A DNA stretch of 64,000 bases from Pseudomonas sp. GTDB lineage: Bacteria; Pseudomonadota; Gammaproteobacteria; Pseudomonadales; Pseudomonadaceae. Shown in pieces: positions 52,679-61,058 of this stretch. The first letter of the stretch is position 1. Every line of letters begins with the position of its first letter. Where the stretch lies: assembly GCF_002796985.1 (NCBI RefSeq), contig NZ_PEKX01000003.1, positions 62,001 through 126,000 of the forward strand, read 5' to 3'. Below the pieces are notes generated by a model. It did not search any database. It was not told the origin of the DNA and worked only from the letters and a program-made list of their open reading frames with translations. The translations under genes were made by a program, and so were the position numbers.

Positions 52679-52836
52679 TGCCCGGCACTCCTTCACAATC
52701 CATGCGCTGGGCGTATCCAAGCGATTTCCCCGATGGCGCGTCATGAGCAGAATCTACGGGCAGCTGCGCCGGACGCACCAACGCTCATTTTTCATCCTTG
52801 TATTCCCATCTCGCATAGATCGCGCACGGAAGGTTC

Positions 52837-53745
52837 ATGGACAAGCTGCTTCGCGTTCCCTCCCTGCAAGCCTTGCAGGCCCTGGTGCAGGTCGCCGAAT
52901 CCGGCAGCTTCACGGCGGCCGCGCAACAGCTGCACCTGACCCAGAGCGCCATCAGCCGGCAGGTCCAGCAACTGGAGGAGTACTACCGCGTGTCGCTGTT
53001 CGACCGCACCAGCCGCAAGGTGGCGCTGACCGATGCCGGCCGCGAGGTGTATGCGGTGGCCGAAGGCATGCTCCAGCAACTGCTGCGCCTGGAGGAACGC
53101 CTGGCCCCGGCCTCGGCGGAACGCCCCTTCCGCATCCGCATCTTTGTCTCGCTGGCGGTACGCTGGCTGCTGCCGCGCCTGAGTTCCTTCTACAGCTGGC
53201 ACCCGGAGCTGTGCCTGTCCATCGAGACGGTGGGTGGCGATGTGGTGGACGATGGCGGCGACTGCGACGCCTACGTGCTCTACCTGCCCAGCGGCAATGA
53301 TCCGCAGGGCCGCACGCTGACGCTGCTGTACGACGAATACCTGATCCCGGTGTGTGCCCCGCGCCTGGACGACGGCCAGGCGCCGCCGCGCTCGCTGGAA
53401 GAGCTGGCCCGGCACGCGCTGATCCACGCCTCCACCGGCCGCCTGGAATGGCCACAGTGGTTGCGTGCGCAGGCCGATCCGCCGCCCACGCAGTTCAAGC
53501 ACATGCTGTTCAACCTCGACGACCTGGCGCTGGACGCCGCCGCCCGAGGCCTGGGCGTGGCCATGACCGACCGCCTGCTGGCCCACGACGCCCTGCAGCG
53601 CGGCGACCTCATCGTGCCCTTTGGCGAAGCGCTGAAGACCGGTGGCCGCTACGCCTTGTGGCTGCGCGACAGCGGCGCTGCCCACCCGGCCTGCCAGGCG
53701 GTGCTGGACTGGTTCGAGGAGCAGCGCAGCCAGTTGGAATACTGA
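52837..53745 (+). CDS. LysR-family transcriptional regulator (302 aa)
   Basis: Full-length LysR protein of the GcvA/AmpR-like type. The helix-turn-helix is SFTAAAQQLHLTQSAISRQVQQLEEYYRVSLFDRTSRK (residues ~26-65). The effector domain starts FRIRIFVSLAVRWLLPRLSSF. It is divergent from the DadA-like/DMT operon and so probably regulates it, sensing the substrate. ATG 52837 has GGAAGGTTC upstream. It is 71 bp upstream of the MarR gene on the same strand but has a repeat-like operator in between, so a separate transcript is likely. Confidence 0.92.
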   Translation: MDKLLRVPSLQALQALVQVAESGSFTAAAQQLHLTQSAISRQVQQLEEYYRVSLFDRTSRKVALTDAGREVYAVAEGMLQQLLRLEERLAPASAERPFRIRIFVSLAVRWLLPRLSSFYSWHPELCLSIETVGGDVVDDGGDCDAYVLYLPSGNDPQGRTLTLLYDEYLIPVCAPRLDDGQAPPRSLEELARHALIHASTGRLEWPQWLRAQADPPPTQFKHMLFNLDDLALDAAARGLGVAMTDRLLAHDALQRGDLIVPFGEALKTGGRYALWLRDSGAAHPACQAVLDWFEEQRSQLEY

Positions 53746-53787
53746 AGCGCTCTGGCCTGCCGGCAGAAGTAGTGCGACAATCGCCCG

Positions 53788-53798
53788 AATTAGTTAAT
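53788..53798 (+). promoter_or_regulatory. Putative MarR operator upstream of marR-type gene
   Basis: AATTAGTTAAT, palindromic (ATTA..TAAT), 18 bp upstream of the MarR start. The identical 11-mer occurs 103 bp past that gene's stop, in the transporter promoter. Confidence 0.6.
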
Positions 53799-53816
53799 AG
53801 AAGAAACCTTATTGCC

Positions 53817-54299
53817 ATGACGAAGAAGAGCCGCGCCCCCGAGGGCGAAGAGGACCAGGGCGCAGGCGCCGCCGCGCCGGCCTCACCGCTGGACAACTAC
53901 GTCGGCTATGCCCTGCGCCGTGCGCAGCTGATCGTCTTCCAGCACCTGGTGGACGAACTGGCGAAGTTCGACCTGCGCCCCGCGCAGTTCACCGCCCTGG
54001 CGATCATCGACAGCAATCCGGGGCTGATGCAGGCCGATCTGGCCCGCGCCCTGGGCGTGGAACCGCCGCAACTGGTGCCGCTGCTGAACAAGCTGGAAAC
54101 CCGTGCCCTCGCAGTGCGCGTGCGCTGCAAGCCGGACAAGCGCTCCTATGGCCTGTTCCTCAGCAAGGCCGGTGAAACGCTGCTCAAGCAGCTCAAGGAA
54201 GTCGTCCTGCAGAGCGACTTCGATGCCACCTCCCGCCTCTCCGAGTCCGAGCGCGAACAGTTGCTCGCTCTGCTGCAGAAGATTCACGGCGCCGACTGA
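53817..54299 (+). CDS. MarR-family transcriptional regulator (160 aa)
   Basis: Winged-helix repressor. The N-terminal 20 residues are charged and probably disordered. The core has YVGYALRRAQLIVFQHLVDELAKFDLRPAQFTALAII, recognition helix MQADLARALGVEPPQLVPLLNKLETRALAVRVRC, and wing DKRSYGLFLSKAGETLLKQL. Genes of the ferulate/hydroxycinnamate operons of Pseudomonas are often repressed by a MarR protein that responds to the CoA thioester. The transporter, thiolase and fcs/vdh nearby suggest this role. Start ATG 53817. Confidence 0.92.
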   Translation: MTKKSRAPEGEEDQGAGAAAPASPLDNYVGYALRRAQLIVFQHLVDELAKFDLRPAQFTALAIIDSNPGLMQADLARALGVEPPQLVPLLNKLETRALAVRVRCKPDKRSYGLFLSKAGETLLKQLKEVVLQSDFDATSRLSESEREQLLALLQKIHGAD

Positions 54300-54401
54300 C
54301 CCGGTCACCTGTCGCCCCCGCTACTGCGCTGCCGTCCACCGGCCCTGCCGGTGGACGGCGCATGCCGTTGACGAATGCATCCAAGCCTCCTAGGATCGGT
54401 A

Positions 54402-54420
54402 AATTAGTTAATTCAGTTAA
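54402..54420 (+). promoter_or_regulatory. Putative MarR operator upstream of the MFS transporter
   Basis: AATTAGTTAATTCAGTTAA contains the same AATTAGTTAAT as at 53788, followed by a second AGTTAA at 10-bp spacing. It sits 40 bp upstream of the transporter start. Confidence 0.65.
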
Positions 54421-54459
54421 CTACATTGGCCGAACAACAACTAGAAGAGCATTCCCGGC

Positions 54460-55674
54460 ATGAGCGATATCACCCCGCCTTCCGTGGCACGGCCCAGCGC
54501 CGCCACGCCTCTCACCATCCTGCTGTGCTTCATCGTCGCCCTGCTGGAGGGTATGGACATCCAGTCGGCGGGCATCGCCGGCCCAGGTATCGCCGCCCAC
54601 TTCGGCCTGGACAAGGCGCAGCTCGGCTGGGTGTTCAGCGCCAGCATCCTCGGCCTGTTGCCCGGCGCCTTCGGCGGCGGCTGGCTAGCCGACCGCATCG
54701 GCCGCAAGCGTGTGCTGACGGTTGCCGTCGTCCTGTTCGGGCTGTTCTCCCTGCTCACCAGCCAGAGCTGGAACCTCGACAGCCTGCTGCTGGCGCGCTT
54801 CATGACCGGCCTGGGGCTGGGCGCCGCCCTGCCCAACCTGATCGCCCTCACCTCCGAGTCCGCCGGCAGCGACCGCCGCGCCACGGCGGTGAGCCTGATG
54901 TACTGCGGCGTGCCGCTGGGTGGTGCGCTGGCTTCACTGGCCGGGATGTTCGCCATGCCAGAGCGCTGGCAACTGGTGTTCCACCTCGGCGGCTGGGCGC
55001 CCTTGCTGGTGGCGCCACTGCTCTACCGGTATCTGCCGGAGTCCGCGGCCTACCAGCAGCAGGCCGATGATCGCCGGCGCCCGAGCATCGTCCAGGGATT
55101 GTTTCGAGCCGGCCAGGCGGTGCCGACGCTGCTGCTGTGGCTGAGCTGCTTCTTTACCCTGATGGTGGTCTACCTGTTGCTCAACTGGCTGCCGTCGCTG
55201 CTGATCGGCCAGGGCTTCAGCCGCCCGCAGGCCGGCAGCGTGCAACTGCTGCTGAACCTGGGCATGGCCCTGGGTTCGCTGCTGGCCGGGGTGCTGCTGG
55301 ATCGCTGGCGGCCGGCCCTGCTGGTAGCGCTGATCTACGCCGGCATCCTCGTGGCCCTAGCCGCGCTGGGCTCCCTCGAAGGCTTTGCCGGCATGTTGCT
55401 GGCGGGCTTCGCCGCCGGCTTTTTCGTGCTCGCCGCGCAGCTGGTGCTGTATGCCCTGGCGCCGCAGTTCTACCCCGCCAGCGTCCGTGCCACCGGTGTC
55501 GGCTCGGCTGTCGCCGTTGGCCGCCTGGGGTCCATCGGCGGCCCTCTGCTGGCCGGGCAGATGCTCGCTAGCGGCAGCGGCACGGCAGGCCTGATGAGCC
55601 TTGCGGCGCCCGGCGTAGTAGTCGCAGCTGTGGGAATCATCTTGCTGCTGCGCCATCGATCAGCGCCCGAATAA
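54460..55674 (+). CDS. MFS transporter, aromatic acid:H+ symporter type (404 aa)
   Basis: Twelve-segment major facilitator. It has the family loop motif GGWLADRIGRKRVLTVAVVLF between segments 2 and 3, and the first segment carries EGMDIQSAG with the Asp/Glu pair seen in PcaK and VanK (AAHS family), which take up 4-hydroxybenzoate or vanillate. A substrate in the hydroxycinnamate or benzoate range is likely, fitting the thiolase and fcs genes. Start ATG 54460. It is preceded by a MarR-type operator and followed 62 bp later by the thiolase gene. Confidence 0.9.
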   Translation: MSDITPPSVARPSAATPLTILLCFIVALLEGMDIQSAGIAGPGIAAHFGLDKAQLGWVFSASILGLLPGAFGGGWLADRIGRKRVLTVAVVLFGLFSLLTSQSWNLDSLLLARFMTGLGLGAALPNLIALTSESAGSDRRATAVSLMYCGVPLGGALASLAGMFAMPERWQLVFHLGGWAPLLVAPLLYRYLPESAAYQQQADDRRRPSIVQGLFRAGQAVPTLLLWLSCFFTLMVVYLLLNWLPSLLIGQGFSRPQAGSVQLLLNLGMALGSLLAGVLLDRWRPALLVALIYAGILVALAALGSLEGFAGMLLAGFAAGFFVLAAQLVLYALAPQFYPASVRATGVGSAVAVGRLGSIGGPLLAGQMLASGSGTAGLMSLAAPGVVVAAVGIILLLRHRSAPE

Positions 55675-55736
55675 ATTCCAAGTACCTCCCAACGCCCGTG
55701 GGCGAGCCACGGGCAAATTCCTTCAAGGAAATCGCC

Positions 55737-56990
55737 ATGAGCCTCCCCGGACTTTTCAGCGCCTTCGACGATGCCCTGCTCGTCGAAGCCGTACGCACTC
55801 CCTGGATCGACTATCGCGGCGCCCTCGCCGGCGTCTCACCCACCGACCTGGGCATCTTCGCCGGGCGCAGCCTGTTGCGCCGCAGCGCGCTGGACCCTGC
55901 CAGTATCGACAGCGTGCTGGCCGGCAACATGGCTCAGGCCAGCTTCGACGCCTACATGCTGCCGCGCCACATCGGCCTGTACTGCGGGGTGCCGCAACAG
56001 GTACCGGCGCTGGGCGTGCAGCGCATCTGCGGCACCGGCCTTGAGCTGCTGCGCCAGGGCGCCGAGCAGATCCAGCGCGGCCAGGCCGAAGGCGTTCTCT
56101 GCGTGGCCGCCGAATCCATGTCGCGCAACCCCATCGCCAGCTACAGCCATCGCAGCGGCTTCACCCTTGGCCAGCCGGTGGAGTTCAAGGACTTCCTCTG
56201 GGAAGCGCTGTTCGACCCGGCCGTCGGCCTGAGCATGATGCAGACCGCCGAGAACCTAGCCCGCCGCCACGGCCTGCGCCGCGAGGAGGTGGACGCCTAT
56301 GCCCTTCGCAGCTTCCAGCGCGCCCTGCAGGCGCAGGCGGACGGCTGGTTCGCCGGGGAGATCGAGGAAGTGCGCGAGCAGACCTTCGAGCAAGCGGGCC
56401 TGGCGCCGCGCCACTTGAAGTTGTCCGGTCGCAATGCGCGAGCGGACCGGGACAGCCACCTTCGCGAAACTTCCATTGAGGCCCTGGCGCGCCTGGGCGC
56501 GATCTATCCCGAAGGCGTACAGACCGCCGGCAACAGCTGCGCGGTGGTCGATGGTGCGGCTGCGGCGCTGCTGATGTCAGCCAGCGCCGCAGCAGGTCGC
56601 CCAACCCTGGCACACCTGCGCGCAGCAGCGGTGGTCGGTGTCGATCCGGCGGTGATGGGCATCGGCCCGGCTCCGGCGATTCGCCTGCTGCTGCAGGGCA
56701 GCGGGCTGCGTCTGGAGCAGATCGGCCACTTCGAGATCAACGAAGCCCAGGCCGCCCAGGTGCTAGCCGTGCAGCGCGAACTGGAGCTGGACGACCAGCG
56801 CCTGAACCCGCACGGCGGCGCCATCGCCCTGGGCCATCCGCTGGCCGCCACCGGCCTGCGCCTGGCCCACACCGTCGCCCGGCAGATGGCTGCCAGCGGT
56901 CAGCGCTACGGCATCGCCTCGGCCTGCATCGGCGGCGGCCAGGGCATGGCCGTGCTGCTGGAAAACCCGCAGCCAACCGCTTGCAACTGA
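55737..56990 (+). CDS. Thiolase family acetyl-CoA acyltransferase (417 aa)
   Basis: Beta-ketothiolase that would cleave a 3-ketoacyl-CoA with CoA. The nucleophile Cys is in VQRICGTGLELL (residue ~96), the His is in GGAIALGHPLAATG, and the second Cys is in SACIGGGQGMA. Length is normal. In P. putida a thiolase gene (aat) lies beside fcs and vdh and belongs to the beta-oxidative alternative for hydroxycinnamoyl-CoA. Start ATG 55737 with AAGGAA upstream; the frame extends 13 codons further. Ends at the border of the lipase island. Confidence 0.92.
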   Translation: MSLPGLFSAFDDALLVEAVRTPWIDYRGALAGVSPTDLGIFAGRSLLRRSALDPASIDSVLAGNMAQASFDAYMLPRHIGLYCGVPQQVPALGVQRICGTGLELLRQGAEQIQRGQAEGVLCVAAESMSRNPIASYSHRSGFTLGQPVEFKDFLWEALFDPAVGLSMMQTAENLARRHGLRREEVDAYALRSFQRALQAQADGWFAGEIEEVREQTFEQAGLAPRHLKLSGRNARADRDSHLRETSIEALARLGAIYPEGVQTAGNSCAVVDGAAAALLMSASAAAGRPTLAHLRAAAVVGVDPAVMGIGPAPAIRLLLQGSGLRLEQIGHFEINEAQAAQVLAVQRELELDDQRLNPHGGAIALGHPLAATGLRLAHTVARQMAASGQRYGIASACIGGGQGMAVLLENPQPTACN

Positions 56991-57124
56991 TACCTGAGAA
57001 GCCAGCGCCAGCCTTCGCCCATACGAATGTCCCGCAGAAAACGGGCGCGCACTGGGCGCCCTCTGAAACCGGCCGTGCGGCTCAATTCACTCATGGCATG
57101 GTGCCGAACAAGCCGGGGAAAGGG

Positions 57125-57904
57125 TCAATGCTCTTGGCCCAGGCGGATGGCCTGGAGTTTGTCGAAGTCGGGCTCGCTGCTGCCGTCGGCGATGATGCTG
57201 CCGTCGGGGTAGGTAAATCTGGTGTAGTTACCCTTCTGTTTAACCTTTCCCTCTGCTGAGTAAACGACGCTTTCAGAATGTAGAGTCGGGATGAATTTCA
57301 CCTCTTTTGCAGAAGGTGCTTTGAAGGTTAAGTAAATATCTCCTTCTCCCACTAAGCGTGCTTGTTTTTCATACCCCCCCAAGAAAGCTTCGCTCACCCA
57401 TGGGTAATAATCCCTCTTAATCAATAAGTCACCGCTGATGATTTCGGTTCTATCGGGATAGGAGCGTTGCTGAGGTGGATTATCGTCGAACACTACAATT
57501 ACTCCCCCGCCGCCTCCAGGTTTGACGATTTCCCCAAAACGCGCGGTATTTGAGTAGCGCACACCAAAAGTAACGTTGCTCAGATGCCACTGGCAGGAAC
57601 CCCCGCCATTCCTGGCCAGCTTGGCTTCATACAGGTCGCTCTGTCCCTGGCGCTGTGGTTGCACTTCGATCGGATAGAACCCGTCTATCTCATAGGCAAC
57701 GCCATCGGCTGACTCCTTGCTGGGGCATTTTGCCGAGCGGTACATCACCCGCATGCTGTCCGCCGCCAGGTCCTGCGGCACCTTGATGCTGATGGTCACC
57801 TGCTCGCCACCGGGGGCTGGGGCGAAGGTCGGTTGCTGCGCGCAGCCGCTGAGGCTGGCTAGCGCGAGCAGGGTGCCGCTGGCGCTATTGATCAGAAAGT
57901 TCAT
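57125..57904 (-). CDS. Putative lipase-immunity lipoprotein, copy 2 (259 aa)
   Basis: Lipoprotein with signal TLLALASLSGC (Cys21 with the ATG at 57904). The N-terminal half is very like the lipoprotein at 60309-61058: GEQVTISIKVPQDLAADSMRVMYRSAKCPSKESADGVAYEIDGFYPI ... GQSDLYEAKLARNGGG. From residue ~150 the two diverge. Its position after the lipase and its membrane anchoring fit a type VI lipase immunity protein. I chose ATG 57904 because GAGGA lies nine bases upstream; GTG 57910 overlaps the upstream stop. No immunity family can be named from sequence alone. Confidence 0.75.
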   Translation of the reverse strand: MNFLINSASGTLLALASLSGCAQQPTFAPAPGGEQVTISIKVPQDLAADSMRVMYRSAKCPSKESADGVAYEIDGFYPIEVQPQRQGQSDLYEAKLARNGGGSCQWHLSNVTFGVRYSNTARFGEIVKPGGGGGVIVVFDDNPPQQRSYPDRTEIISGDLLIKRDYYPWVSEAFLGGYEKQARLVGEGDIYLTFKAPSAKEVKFIPTLHSESVVYSAEGKVKQKGNYTRFTYPDGSIIADGSSEPDFDKLQAIRLGQEH

Positions 57905-57906
57905 GC

Positions 57907-58140
57907 TCACTGGTCCTCTTCGTCGACACTATTGGGCAGCGTGATGCTCAGCTCGTCGGGGTGGCGGGTGGGGATGGCGCGGGTCATGCCGTGCTGGTCG
58001 GCCCCCCCTCGTAGACCTTGCGTTCGTGGGGGGGTGACGCGGTACTGCACAAAGGCGTACGGGCCACCATCGTGCTGGGTGACCTGGTAGGTCACCTGGT
58101 GTAGCGGGAACTGGCCGGGGTGGATCAGGATATTGCTCAT
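57907..58140 (-). CDS. Small protein between lipase and lipoprotein (77 aa)
   Basis: Not recognised. Short soluble protein: MSNILIHPGQFPLHQVTYQVTQ ... PHPDELSITLPNSVDEEDQ in outline, acidic at the C-terminus, with no signal peptide or membrane segment. It lies 4 bp after the lipase stop, and its own stop lies 2 bp before the next start, so it is translated with the operon. Candidates are a lipase chaperone, an effector adaptor or a partner of immunity. The frame is compatible with coding because its codon pattern is like its neighbours and it fills the gap exactly. Confidence 0.65.
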   Translation of the reverse strand: MSNILIHPGQFPLHQVTYQVTQHDGGPYAFVQYRVTPPRTQGLRGGADQHGMTRAIPTRHPDELSITLPNSVDEEDQ

Positions 58141-58144
58141 GCCA

Positions 58145-60259
58145 TCACTCCTCGGTCGGGCGCTTGCGGTAGATGTTTTCGGTGGGCTCGCCGACTGGTC
58201 GCTCCAGGCCGGCGAAGCGTTCGATCGCGTCGCCGCCGCCTTCCAGTTGTTCGGTCATCACCATTGCCTGGGGCAGTAACTGTTGCAGCGCGAGGAACAG
58301 CTCGTTGCGCTTGCGCTCCTCCTCGGGGCTTTTCGCAGACCCACTGGCCATCTGTTCCGTGAAGGCGGCGCGCTCATTCTTGCGCTCCAGCGGCAGGGTC
58401 GGGGCGCACAGCTCCAGCAACTGGTTGTGCAGGAAGGGCAGGTACTGCGAACTCATGAAGTGGTCCTTGGCGCTGACGCGATGGGAACCGGTTTCCGGGT
58501 TGCTGTAGGGTGGGAAGTACTGCTTCAGGCTGTCCCGCGACAGCGACTGAATGAAAGCCTTTTGCTGCTCGTTGGCGTACCGGCTCTTCTCGTCACTCAG
58601 GCTGGGCACCAGGTAGAGCTTGGTGATTTTCGCCAAGCGCCGGGTCAGTACGCGTTGTTGCGGCATGCGCGGGCCGTCATTGCCGCCCTGGACGGCGGGT
58701 TGTGTGTCGTTGCTTTGCATCGTCTGCTGGGCGGTGAAGAACAGCACCGGGTTGCCGTGGTGCCAGTACGGGTCGCCGAACTCCACGATCTTGCTGGCCA
58801 GCAGCTCGCCGGTGGACCACAGGTAGCCCAGGTCCGGCCCCAGCGGGCCGAGCGCCTGGTACAGCCAGTTGTCCAGCTCGGCTTCCGGCGGCACGCAGGG
58901 GATCAGGTCGGCGTCGTTGATATGGCGGTAGTGTGTGAAACGCAAGTTCTGCATGGCCATGGCGGTGAAGGTGCGCGGCATGCCGTAGGTGTAGAGCAGG
59001 GGATCGCGGTCCCTCAGTTCAGCCGAGTGGATCAGACCCAATGCGCCGCCCAGGCTGTGGCCGCAGATGAATAGTTCTTTGTTAAATGCTTGGTCCTTTA
59101 TTTTGATAAACCGATCAACAAAGAGCTTTTTCGCCACCTCAAACCCTTGTAGGAACCCGAAATGCACCTTGCCCTTGTTGGTCAGTTGAGTGCAGGGCGC
59201 CTTGGTTTCGCAGCGCGTGCCATCAGCCAGCACCGGCTGGTACTGCGCATCGGTCAGCCAGTCCCAGAACTCCGAGGTACCGCGCCAGGCCACCAGCAGT
59301 TGGGTCTTGTTGCTGACATAGAACAGTTGGGTGTCCTCGATGATGCGGAAGGGAATATTGGGCTCTCCCTTGGGCACCGACACCGTGCGCGCATCCAGCA
59401 TCACTGCCGTGGTGTAGCGCTCGCTGAAGGGCACATCCACCACCAGCGCCGCTAGCCAGAGGCCGCCGGGCGTGGGGGGCGGGAAGGCCGGCGTTCGAGA
59501 GAGATCCAGGCATTGCCGGAAGAAGAACTCCTCTACCGAGCCTCTCAATTCGTTAGGCGGTCTCGGACGCTCGCGGCTGCGCTCCTTGAAGGTCGCGTCG
59601 GAGTAGGAAAGGTCCGCCATCAGGCCCAGGTTGTAGGCATTGGCCATGCTGTATTCGGGCTGGTGGTGCAACACCAGGTTCCAGGCGCGGAAGGGGCAGA
59701 TTTCCAGCACATGGCGGCGGTTCAGTGCCTCAGCTGCAACGGTAAAGCCGCTGAACTTGGGATCAGGGAAGTGGAAGGCCGGGGGCTGTTCATCGGTCCA
59801 GTCGGAGTCGATAAGTGGAAGGCGGTCGCACAATTGGCCAATGCGCAGGTAATGGTGGGCATAACCAGCTTTCCGCGCCTGTTTTTCCGCTGGTGAGTCC
59901 GGTGCTGGCGGGCCGTAGCTATAGGCGTACACCGGCTCCCGAAGTTTTTCCCCACGCGTGGCGCGCAAGCGGCGGGTCTGCATGACCTCCGCCAGCGGGT
60001 CCGCAGATAGCCACAAGGTCACGGCAATGGGATGGAGGCCCTCCAGGCGGATCACCCCTTTGGCATCGCTTTGGCCGCTGAACTCGGGGATCAATCCGCA
60101 GCGCGTTGCCTCGTTGCTCGCTCGATAAGGTTGGTGCGGCAGCGGGTCGCCTTGTTCGTCGAGCAAATGGAATTCCAGCCAGTGGCGAATCTGCGTGCCA
60201 CGAACGATGACTGTTTTGACTGCGCAGATGGTATCAGTGCGATGGGTATATTCAGACAT
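58145..60259 (-). CDS. Class-3 lipase, putative type VI secretion lipase effector (704 aa)
   Basis: No signal peptide. The N-terminal ~90 residues are a beta-rich domain (FHLLDEQGDPLPHQPYR ... GVIRLEGLHPIAVTLWL), a layout common in type VI cargo. A lipase_3 core follows: VAWRGTSEFWDWLTDAQ (residues ~323-339), VHFGFLQGF, nucleophile Ser402 in CGHSLGGAL, and the Asp region RHINDADLIPCVPPE. The ~220-residue C-terminal tail is polar. It lies between two related lipoprotein genes. The Tle-effector call comes from Lipase_3 plus adjacent lipoproteins and lack of a signal peptide; no vgrG, hcp or PAAR gene is in the window. Start ATG 60259. Confidence 0.8.
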   Translation of the reverse strand: MSEYTHRTDTICAVKTVIVRGTQIRHWLEFHLLDEQGDPLPHQPYRASNEATRCGLIPEFSGQSDAKGVIRLEGLHPIAVTLWLSADPLAEVMQTRRLRATRGEKLREPVYAYSYGPPAPDSPAEKQARKAGYAHHYLRIGQLCDRLPLIDSDWTDEQPPAFHFPDPKFSGFTVAAEALNRRHVLEICPFRAWNLVLHHQPEYSMANAYNLGLMADLSYSDATFKERSRERPRPPNELRGSVEEFFFRQCLDLSRTPAFPPPTPGGLWLAALVVDVPFSERYTTAVMLDARTVSVPKGEPNIPFRIIEDTQLFYVSNKTQLLVAWRGTSEFWDWLTDAQYQPVLADGTRCETKAPCTQLTNKGKVHFGFLQGFEVAKKLFVDRFIKIKDQAFNKELFICGHSLGGALGLIHSAELRDRDPLLYTYGMPRTFTAMAMQNLRFTHYRHINDADLIPCVPPEAELDNWLYQALGPLGPDLGYLWSTGELLASKIVEFGDPYWHHGNPVLFFTAQQTMQSNDTQPAVQGGNDGPRMPQQRVLTRRLAKITKLYLVPSLSDEKSRYANEQQKAFIQSLSRDSLKQYFPPYSNPETGSHRVSAKDHFMSSQYLPFLHNQLLELCAPTLPLERKNERAAFTEQMASGSAKSPEEERKRNELFLALQQLLPQAMVMTEQLEGGGDAIERFAGLERPVGEPTENIYRKRPTEE

Positions 60260-60308
60260 AAGAGATCATCCCTGTGTACATTTTTAATTCCTAAATTAAT
60301 CTTTTTGA

Positions 60309-61058
60309 CTAGTTGCTCATTTTTATAAAGCTTGGTCCTGATCTCGTTTTTATAGTATCGCCGTTCGGATATGTGTATTGTGGAATTTCATCTTTGTTTT
60401 TGGTTTTTGGGCCTTGTGAGTAAAGGGTCTTGTTGGAGTGAAACGTTGGCTTGAAAGTTATTGTCTTGGCATTTATTGATTTGTAGGAGAAAACATCTTG
60501 CCTCCCTAGTATTATTATTCTTTTTTTGTAACCACCCAGAAAGCTTTCGGATACCCACGGGTAGTATTCTTTTTCTATGGTTATATCTCCGCTCTGCTCT
60601 GTGATACGCTCCATGCTTCTTCTTTGAGGGAGGTTGTCGTCAAATATGACTATTACCCCGCCACCCCAGGCATACTCGGCGTCCAAGCCAAACTGTGCCG
60701 TATTCTCGTAGTGCACCCCAAAGGTCACGTTACTTAGTTTCCATTGGCAGGCACCGCCGCCGTCCCTGGCCAGCTTCGCTTCGTACAGGTCGCTCTGCCC
60801 CACCTGCCGGGGCTCCACGTCAATAGGGTAGAACCCGTCTATCTCGTAGGGCACGCCATCGGCGGATTCCTTGCTGGGGCACTTGGCCGAGCGGTACATC
60901 ACATGCATGGTGTCCGCCGCCAGGTCCTTGGGTACTTTCACGGTGACCGTCACTTGCTCGCCATTGGGCGGAGGCGAGAAAACAGCAGTCTGCGCACAGC
61001 CGCTGAGGCTGAAAGACAGAAGTACTGTCGCTGCACTTCTTGCAATCGCTAACTTCAT
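60309..61058 (-). CDS. Putative lipase-immunity lipoprotein, copy 1 (249 aa)
   Basis: First gene of the island operon. Lipoprotein signal ATVLLSFSLSGC (Cys21). The body is closely related to copy 2 (GEQVTVTVKVPKDLAADTMHVMYRSAKCPSKESADGVPYEIDGFYPI), with two shared Cys in SAKCPSKE and GGGACQWKLSN. The C-terminal third differs and is Lys/Asn rich (TKNKDEIPQYTYPNGDTIKTRSG) and encoded by AT-richer DNA (~60300-60620). It should be anchored in a membrane facing the periplasm, where a lipase acts. It ends 49 bp before the lipase start. Confidence 0.78.
   Translation of the reverse strand: MKLAIARSAATVLLSFSLSGCAQTAVFSPPPNGEQVTVTVKVPKDLAADTMHVMYRSAKCPSKESADGVPYEIDGFYPIDVEPRQVGQSDLYEAKLARDGGGACQWKLSNVTFGVHYENTAQFGLDAEYAWGGGVIVIFDDNLPQRRSMERITEQSGDITIEKEYYPWVSESFLGGYKKRIIILGRQDVFSYKSINAKTITFKPTFHSNKTLYSQGPKTKNKDEIPQYTYPNGDTIKTRSGPSFIKMSN

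Noticed and set aside
57125..61058. Complete type VI secretion cluster
   Set aside because: No tss, hcp, vgrG or PAAR gene is in the window; only an effector-immunity-like set is present.
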